From: CBDDRG01 sp051306415
Lineage (GTDB): Bacteria; Pseudomonadota; Gammaproteobacteria; Pseudomonadales; Porticoccaceae
DNA: 21,426 bases
NCBI GenBank assembly: GCA_051306415.1
Contig: JBPPNE010000052.1
Coordinates: 1 to 21,426 of the forward strand
Reading direction: 5' to 3'
In this document: positions 16,885 to 21,426 of the stretch, piece after piece
Layout of the letters: every line of letters starts with the position of its first letter
Position numbering within the stretch: the stretch's first letter is position 1
Made by a program: the position numbers and the translations under genes
Notes under the pieces: generated by a model
The model's input: only the letters and a program-made list of their open reading frames with translations
What the model was told of the DNA's origin: nothing
Databases searched by the model: none

Positions 16885-18348
16885 TCACCACGACCGGTAA
16901 TTCGGTGCTTCCTTGGTCACCGTTACGTCGTGCACGTGGCTTTCGGCCACGCCCGAGCCGGTGATGCGGGCAAAGCGCGTGTTGGTGCGAAACGCGTCCA
17001 GCGTGCGACAGCCCGTGTAGCCCATGCTGGCGCGCACGCCACCGCACAGCTGGTGCACGATCGGCACCGCCGAGCCCTTGTACGGCACGCGGCCTTCGAT
17101 GCCCTCGGGCACCAGTTTTTCGGCCTCGCTGCCGTCCTGGAAGTAGCGGTCGCTGGACCCGTACTGGCCGCCCATGGCGCCCAGCGAGCCCATGCCGCGG
17201 TAGGACTTGTACGAGCGGCCCTGGAACAGTTCGACCTCGCCGGGGGCTTCCTCGGTGCCGGCGAAAATGTTGCCCAGCATGACCGTGTGCGCACCGGCGG
17301 CCAGCGCCTTGGCCAGGTCGCCCGAATAGCGCACGCCGCCGTCGGCGATCAGCGGCACGTCGGTGCCTTCCACGCCCTGGGCGGCGTTGTAGATGGCGCT
17401 GATTTGCGGCACGCCGACACCGGCCACCATGCGCGTGGTGCAGATTGAGCCCGGCCCGATGCCGACCTTCACCCCATCGGCCCCGGCATCGACCAGCGCG
17501 CGGGCGCCCTCGCCGGTGGCCACGTTACCGCCCACCACCTGCACCTGCGGCTGCTCGGCCTTGAGCCAGCGCACCATGTCCAGCACGCCACGCGTGTGGC
17601 CGTGGGCGGTGTCCACCACCACCACGTCCACGCCGGCCCCGATCAGCGCGAGCGCGCGCTCGCGGCCGTTCTCGCCGACACCTACCGCGGCGCCGACCAG
17701 CAGGTGGCCCAGGTCGTCGCGGGCGGCGTTCGGGTGCTGGGTCTGCTTTTCGATGTCCTTGACGGTGATGAGGCCGCGCAGGTGAAAGTCGTCGTCCACC
17801 ACCAGCACTTTTTCGATGCGGTGTGCGTGTAGCAGGGCGATCACGTCCTCGCGCGGCGCGCCTTCGCGGACCGTCTTGAGGCGCGCGCGGGGGGTCATGA
17901 TGCTGGACACCGGCGCGCTGTAGTTGGTCTCGAAGCGCAGGTCGCGGGCGGTGACGATGCCCACCAGGTCCTCGCCGTCCACGACTGGTACGCCGGAGAT
18001 GCGGTGCGCCCGGGTCAGCGCCATCACCTCGCCGATGCTCATGTCCGGGCGGGCGGTGATGGGATCCTTGATGACGCCGCTTTCGAACTTCTTGACCCGC
18101 AGCACTTCGGCTGCCTGGCGTTCGATGGCCATGTTCTTGTGGATGATGCCCATGCCGCCTTGCAGGGCCAGGCAAATACCCAGGCCGGACTCGGTGACCG
18201 TGTCCATGGCGGCCGACAGCAGCGGGATGCGCAGCGTGATGCCGCGCGTGACGCGGCTGCTGAGGTCTACTTCGCGTGGCAGCACGTCGGAGTAGGCCGG
18301 TATCAGCAGAACGTCGTCGAAGGTCAGGGCTTCGTAGGCGATACGCAT
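16885..18348 (-). CDS. guaB: Inosine-5'-monophosphate dehydrogenase
   Basis: The 487-residue NAD-dependent enzyme oxidises IMP to XMP, the committed step of guanine nucleotide synthesis, and its product feeds guaA downstream. The N-terminus MRIAYEALTFDDVLLIPAYS is typical. Two CBS domains interrupt the barrel at about 95-205. The catalytic loop is GIGPGSICTTR with C303, followed by IADGGVRYSGD and the YRGMGSLGAM motif. Length matches the E. coli enzyme (488). A sigma-70-like promoter lies just upstream, divergent from xseA. guaB and guaA probably form one transcription unit, with the REP pair in the spacer. Confidence 0.97.
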   Translation of the reverse strand: MRIAYEALTFDDVLLIPAYSDVLPREVDLSSRVTRGITLRIPLLSAAMDTVTESGLGICLALQGGMGIIHKNMAIERQAAEVLRVKKFESGVIKDPITARPDMSIGEVMALTRAHRISGVPVVDGEDLVGIVTARDLRFETNYSAPVSSIMTPRARLKTVREGAPREDVIALLHAHRIEKVLVVDDDFHLRGLITVKDIEKQTQHPNAARDDLGHLLVGAAVGVGENGRERALALIGAGVDVVVVDTAHGHTRGVLDMVRWLKAEQPQVQVVGGNVATGEGARALVDAGADGVKVGIGPGSICTTRMVAGVGVPQISAIYNAAQGVEGTDVPLIADGGVRYSGDLAKALAAGAHTVMLGNIFAGTEEAPGEVELFQGRSYKSYRGMGSLGAMGGQYGSSDRYFQDGSEAEKLVPEGIEGRVPYKGSAVPIVHQLCGGVRASMGYTGCRTLDAFRTNTRFARITGSGVAESHVHDVTVTKEAPNYRSW

Positions 18349-18384
18349 GGGTGCGACCCGCGGCAGCAGCTTGAGGGTCGGCCC

Positions 18385-18413
18385 ATTATAGGCCGCCGCT
18401 GCGGGCCGGCCAA
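18385..18413 (-). promoter_or_regulatory. Promoter of guaB(A)
   Basis: Read on the minus strand, TTGGCC (18408-18413) and TATAAT (18385-18390) are separated by exactly 17 bp, about 37 bp upstream of the guaB start codon. The perfect -10, ideal spacing and position support a sigma-70 promoter driving guaB and probably guaA. Confidence 0.65.
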
Positions 18414-18431
18414 TGCGCCTGCCGGCAGCTA

Positions 18432-18450
18432 GTGACCGTCACCCTATAAT
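18432..18450 (+). promoter_or_regulatory. Likely xseA promoter -10 with adjacent GTGAC palindrome
   Basis: A TATAAT (18445-18450) lies 27 bp before the xseA start codon. No good -35 is present at the expected distance. Just upstream is a perfect palindrome, GTGAC-C-GTCAC (18432-18442), in the -10/-35 spacer, where a bound protein could block or help polymerase. Whether it is an operator is unknown. Confidence 0.45.
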
Positions 18451-18477
18451 CGCCGGCCCTGTCGTGGTCAGCCGCTC

Positions 18478-19860
18478 ATGCCTGCCATCGAACCTGTCGT
18501 CAGTCGCCTCGCCGCTCCGGTGCGGGACGTGTACACGCCATCCCGGCTCACGCTGGAGGTGCGCGCACTGCTGGAGGCCGGCTTCCCGCTGCTGTGGATG
18601 GAAGGGGAAATCGGCAATTTCACTGCCGCCGCTTCCGGGCACATCTACTTCACGCTCAAGGACAACCGCGCCCAGGTGCGCTGCGTGATGTTCCGCTCGC
18701 GCGCCAGCCTGCTGCGCGAACGGCCGCGCACCGGCGATCAGGTGCTGCTGCGGGCGCGGGTGTCGTTCTACGAGGACCGCGGCGAGTTCCAGCTGCTGGT
18801 GGAGCACCTGGAGCCGGCCGGCGACGGCGCGCTGCGCCGGGCACTCGAAGAGCGCAAGGCGCGTCTGGCGGCCGAGGGCCTGTTCGATCTGGACCGCAAG
18901 CGCCCGCTGCCGACCCTGCCGCCGCGTCTGGTGCTGGTCACCTCGCCGCGCGGCGCTGCCGTTCACGACGTACTGACCACACTCGCCCGCCGCTGGCCGG
19001 CGATCGAGGTGCTGCTGCTGCCGGTGCTGGTGCAGGGGGAAGGCGCCGTGGCGGCCATCGTGAATGCCATCGATACCGCGTCGGAGAACGCGCTGGGCGA
19101 CGTGCTTCTGCTGGTGCGCGGCGGCGGCTCGCTGGAGGACCTGGCCGCTTTCAACGACGAGGCGGTGGTGCGGGCGCTGGCCCGCTGCACCTTGCCTACT
19201 GTGGTTGGCGTTGGCCACGAGGTGGACTTCAGCCTGGCCGATCTGGTCGCCGACCAGCGCGCGCCGACGCCGACCGCGGCGGCCGAGCTGGTGGTGCCGG
19301 ATCGCGCCCAGTGGCTGGCCGCCCTGGCCCAGCGCCAGCGGCGTTTGCTGCGCGCGCTGCAACATCAGATGGAACGCCAGCAGCAGCGCGTGGATTACCT
19401 GACGCGGCGGCTGGTGCATCCGGGCGAGCGCCTGCGCCGGCTGGGGGACGATCTGGCCCGTTTGCAGCGGCGTCTGGGCCTGGCCACGAAAGCCTGTTTG
19501 GCGCGGCGGCGCGAGCGCCAGGAACGCCTGCTGCTGCGCCTGCGCGCTGCCTCGCCCGAGCGGCGAATCATCGCCGGTGCCGGTCGACTGGAGGCCGCGG
19601 CTGGTCGGCTTACGCGGGGGCAAGGGTTGCTGCTGCGCGCCCGCGGCGAGGCGCTGGCCAGCGCCGCCGCCCGCCTGCATGCGCTCAGTCCGCTAGCCAC
19701 GATTGGGCGCGGCTACGCCATCGTCTCTCGGCCGCCGGATCTGGCGGTGGTGCAATCAGCGGCGCAGCTGGCGGTGGGTGAGCGCGTGCGGCTGCGCCTG
19801 GGCACGGGCGCGGCGGATGCGCGGATCGAGGCCATCGATGCAAACACGGACGGGGGCTGA
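18478..19860 (+). CDS. xseA: Exodeoxyribonuclease VII large subunit
   Basis: The 460-residue catalytic subunit of exonuclease VII, with XseB, degrades single-stranded DNA from either end. The N-terminal OB fold (about 15-105) includes YTPSRLTLEVRALLEAGFP and WMEGEIGNFTAAASGHIYFT. The catalytic domain shows VTSPRGAAVHDVL, LLVRGGGSLEDLAAFNDE and GVGHEVDFSLADLVADQRAPTPTAAAELV. A long Arg/Gln/Leu-rich coiled coil follows, then a C-terminal piece with SPLATIGRGYAI. Length matches E. coli XseA (456). It is divergent from guaB. The small subunit gene xseB is not in the window. Confidence 0.96.
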   Translation: MPAIEPVVSRLAAPVRDVYTPSRLTLEVRALLEAGFPLLWMEGEIGNFTAAASGHIYFTLKDNRAQVRCVMFRSRASLLRERPRTGDQVLLRARVSFYEDRGEFQLLVEHLEPAGDGALRRALEERKARLAAEGLFDLDRKRPLPTLPPRLVLVTSPRGAAVHDVLTTLARRWPAIEVLLLPVLVQGEGAVAAIVNAIDTASENALGDVLLLVRGGGSLEDLAAFNDEAVVRALARCTLPTVVGVGHEVDFSLADLVADQRAPTPTAAAELVVPDRAQWLAALAQRQRRLLRALQHQMERQQQRVDYLTRRLVHPGERLRRLGDDLARLQRRLGLATKACLARRRERQERLLLRLRAASPERRIIAGAGRLEAAAGRLTRGQGLLLRARGEALASAAARLHALSPLATIGRGYAIVSRPPDLAVVQSAAQLAVGERVRLRLGTGAADARIEAIDANTDGG

Positions 19861-19861
19861 C

Positions 19862-20854
19862 ATGCACAGGGCGCAGGCTCACTTCAAGGCGTATCGAAAA
19901 GCCCTCGTATCGTCGCTCCCGCGCAGGCGGGCGCCCAGTAGACGCATGCAACTGGATACCCGCTTTCGCGGGTATGACGGACTTGGCAAATTGCTCTGGC
20001 GGGCAGCCGATCCAAGCGCTTGGGCGGCAAGGCTGATCGCCGCGCTAATCCTGCTGGTGGCACCCCTGCTGGCAATGGCCCTGCCGCGGCCCGATCCGGT
20101 GCCCGGTGGCGTTGCCGTGCTGGCTCTGCCGACCGGTTTCGATGCGGCCGCCCAGGCGAGCTTCGCCGGCAAACCGGTACTGACCGTGCCGGTCGATGAT
20201 GGCTGGCGGGCAGTGGTCGGCATCCCGCTCGGGCAGACGCCGGGGCCGGCGGCGCTGCGGCTGCGGTTTGGCGACGGGCGCACGCAGAACATCGGCTTTG
20301 CCGTGGCCGCGCGCAACTACCCGGTGCAGCGGATCACCATCACCGATCAGGACAAGGTGACGCCCTCGCCGGCCAGCCTGAAGCGCATCGAGCGCGAGCA
20401 GGTGGAGATTCTGGCCGCGTTTCGCCATCGCTCCACGCCAGCCCCGATGCTGGGTTTCGCCATGCCGGCGCAGGGGCCGCTGAGCAGCAACTTCGGCCTG
20501 CGCCGGGTCATCAACGGCCAGTCGCGCAGCCCGCATTCAGGTCTGGACATCGCCGCCCCGGCCGGCGCGCCGGTCACGGCCCCGGCGCCCGGTCGGGTGC
20601 TGCGCGTGGGCGATTATTTCTTCACCGGCAACACGGTGTTCGTCGATCACGGCCAGGGCCTGATCACGCTGTACTGTCATCTGAGCCAGGTCGCGGTGCG
20701 CGAGGGTCAACAGCTCGCCACCGGCGACGCCATCGGCAAGGTCGGCAGCACCGGCCGCGCCACCGGGCCGCATCTGCACTGGGCGCTGAGCCTGAACGAC
20801 GCGCGCGTCGATCCGCGGCTGTTTCTGGTCGCCGAAACCCACGCCGCGCGTTAA
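19862..20854 (+). CDS. M23-family peptidoglycan endopeptidase (LytM-type)
   Basis: With this start the product is 330 residues. The C-terminal domain has the metal-binding set of M23 peptidases: H225-x3-D229 (HSGLD) and H304-x-H306 (HLHW). It also has RRVINGQSRSPHSGLDIAAP upstream and VGSTGRATGPHLHWAL. These are the features of active enzymes that cut peptidoglycan cross-bridges. An N-terminal beta-rich domain (roughly 75-180) precedes it. A signal peptide (LLWRAADPSAWAARLIAALI running to LLAMA) lies only at about residues 44-73. The start is therefore uncertain: ATG 19862 follows the xseA stop by 1 bp, ATG 19946 and TTG 19991 are also in frame, and the TTG would give an ordinary signal peptide. 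The first 45 codons coincide with a dispersed repeat, so the original start may have been displaced. Confidence 0.88.
   Translation: MHRAQAHFKAYRKALVSSLPRRRAPSRRMQLDTRFRGYDGLGKLLWRAADPSAWAARLIAALILLVAPLLAMALPRPDPVPGGVAVLALPTGFDAAAQASFAGKPVLTVPVDDGWRAVVGIPLGQTPGPAALRLRFGDGRTQNIGFAVAARNYPVQRITITDQDKVTPSPASLKRIEREQVEILAAFRHRSTPAPMLGFAMPAQGPLSSNFGLRRVINGQSRSPHSGLDIAAPAGAPVTAPAPGRVLRVGDYFFTGNTVFVDHGQGLITLYCHLSQVAVREGQQLATGDAIGKVGSTGRATGPHLHWALSLNDARVDPRLFLVAETHAAR
19911..19979. repeat. Dispersed inverted repeat over the 5' end of the M23 gene
   Basis: The segment starts with CGTC (19911-19914) and ends with GACG (19976-19979). It holds two hairpins: CCCGC-GCAG-GCGGG (19918-19931) and ATACCCGC-TTTC-GCGGGTAT (19956-19975). 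Elements of this form, with CCCGC-loop-GCGGG arms ending in GTCAT/ATGAC-like tips, occur in many copies in proteobacterial genomes. Here the element overlaps the in-frame upstream part of the M23 gene. Confidence 0.65.
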
Positions 20855-20880
20855 GCAGCACAACGCCTGAGGACCAACCC

Positions 20881-21426
20881 ATGAGTGACCCCGCGCCGGG
20901 CATCGGCGACATCACCGGCAAACGGCTGCTGATCATCGGCGCCAGTCGCGGCATCGGTCTTGCCATCGCCACGCGGGGGGCGCAGCTGGGCGCGGTGGTA
21001 CATCTCACCGCCCGCAGCGCGCAGGCGGCGGCCGAAAACGCAGCTGCGCTCGCGGCAACGCACGGGACGCAGGTGACGGGGCATGGTCTGGACATCGCCG
21101 CCGCCGATGCAACTGAGTGCCTGGAGGCCGTGCTGCAGGCCACGGGCGAGCTCGACGCGCTGATCTACAACGCCGGCGTGAGCCCCGTCTATGCGCGGCC
21201 GGAGCACATCAGCGACGACGCTTTCGACCAGATCATGGCCGTCAACCTGCGCGGGCCGTTCCTGGCGGCACGCGCGTTTGGCGCAAAGTGCCTGGCCCAG
21301 CGCCGGCCGGGAGCGATCGTGTTCATCGCCTCGGTCGCGTCGCTGATCGGCACGCCGCGCCTGGCGGCCTACGGCGCCAGCAAGGCCGGCGTGCTGGGCC
21401 TCACGCGCAGCCTGGCGGTGGACTGG
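20881..21426 (+). CDS. Short-chain dehydrogenase/reductase (SDR), 5' part
   Basis: 182 codons are open to the window edge. The Rossmann dinucleotide motif is IGASRGIG (19-26), with NAG at 97-99. The active-site set is Y164-x3-K168 (YGASK), with a candidate catalytic Ser around 151 (FIASVAS). These define a classical SDR that oxidises or reduces alcohols and ketones with NAD(P)H. The substrate cannot be read from the sequence. The best resemblance is to the FabG-like group, with the VNLRGPF segment. A GAGGA ribosome-binding site lies 7 bp before the ATG. It follows the M23 gene by 26 bp and may be co-transcribed with it. The 3' end is outside the window. Confidence 0.88.
   Translation, partial: MSDPAPGIGDITGKRLLIIGASRGIGLAIATRGAQLGAVVHLTARSAQAAAENAAALAATHGTQVTGHGLDIAAADATECLEAVLQATGELDALIYNAGVSPVYARPEHISDDAFDQIMAVNLRGPFLAARAFGAKCLAQRRPGAIVFIASVASLIGTPRLAAYGASKAGVLGLTRSLAVDW

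Noticed and set aside
18439..19680. A 413-codon minus-strand open frame opposite xseA
   Set aside because: It is an antisense shadow rich in Gln, Arg and Ala. XseA is unambiguous on the plus strand.

Overview
The window looks like a GC-rich proteobacterial chromosome, probably gammaproteobacterial. The evidence is the guaB-guaA pair divergent from xseA, REP-like palindromes with the AGGAGCG...CGCGACC pattern, and a dispersed repeat of the CCCGC-loop-GCGGG type. The genus cannot be fixed from the sequence. The window holds an integrated conjugative element (about 0.9-15.1 kb) joined on its right to the chromosomal guaA 3' end, and four chromosomal housekeeping genes plus one partial gene (15.1-21.4 kb).

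Left edge (1-936): the 5' end of an IS3-family insertion sequence (partial orfA on the minus strand, IS tip near 170). It abuts decayed minus-strand pieces of two glycogen-metabolism genes: the start of a family-57 glycoside hydrolase and the 3' end of glgC, both with frameshifts. About 350 bp without a recognisable gene follow.

Conjugation operon (937-13059, plus strand): traG (VirD4-type coupling protein), a CopG-type ribbon-helix-helix protein, trbB, trbC, trbD, trbE, trbJ, a TrbK/EexN-like lipoprotein, trbL, trbF, trbG, trbI and a DUF2274 protein. Seven junctions are ATGA overlaps and the other gaps are 2-19 bp, so this is one translationally coupled unit. Together the genes encode the coupling protein and the P-type (Trb) mating-pair-formation type IV secretion apparatus. 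No relaxase and no TraF-like pilin protease are present in the window.

Integration module (13060-15112): an AlpA-family DNA-binding protein on the plus strand overlaps tail to tail with a P4-type tyrosine integrase on the minus strand. Between the integrase and guaA is a 296-bp AT-rich segment with five copies of a TTACCGTC-like motif and three CGATAG copies. This is the expected layout of an attachment region whose core lies in the guaA 3' end. The guaA reading frame is intact to its natural stop.

Chromosomal side (15113-21426): guaA and guaB (minus strand, GMP synthesis) have an inverted REP pair between them. A divergent promoter region separates guaB from xseA (exonuclease VII large subunit). 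An M23-family peptidase follows, whose 5' end runs through a dispersed inverted repeat, and then a short-chain dehydrogenase cut by the window end.

I found no clearly new system. The most informative signals are the iterated motifs at the att end, the glycogen-gene debris next to traG with no relaxase, the shared C-terminal tail of TrbJ and the TrbK-like protein, and the repeat at the start of the M23 gene.
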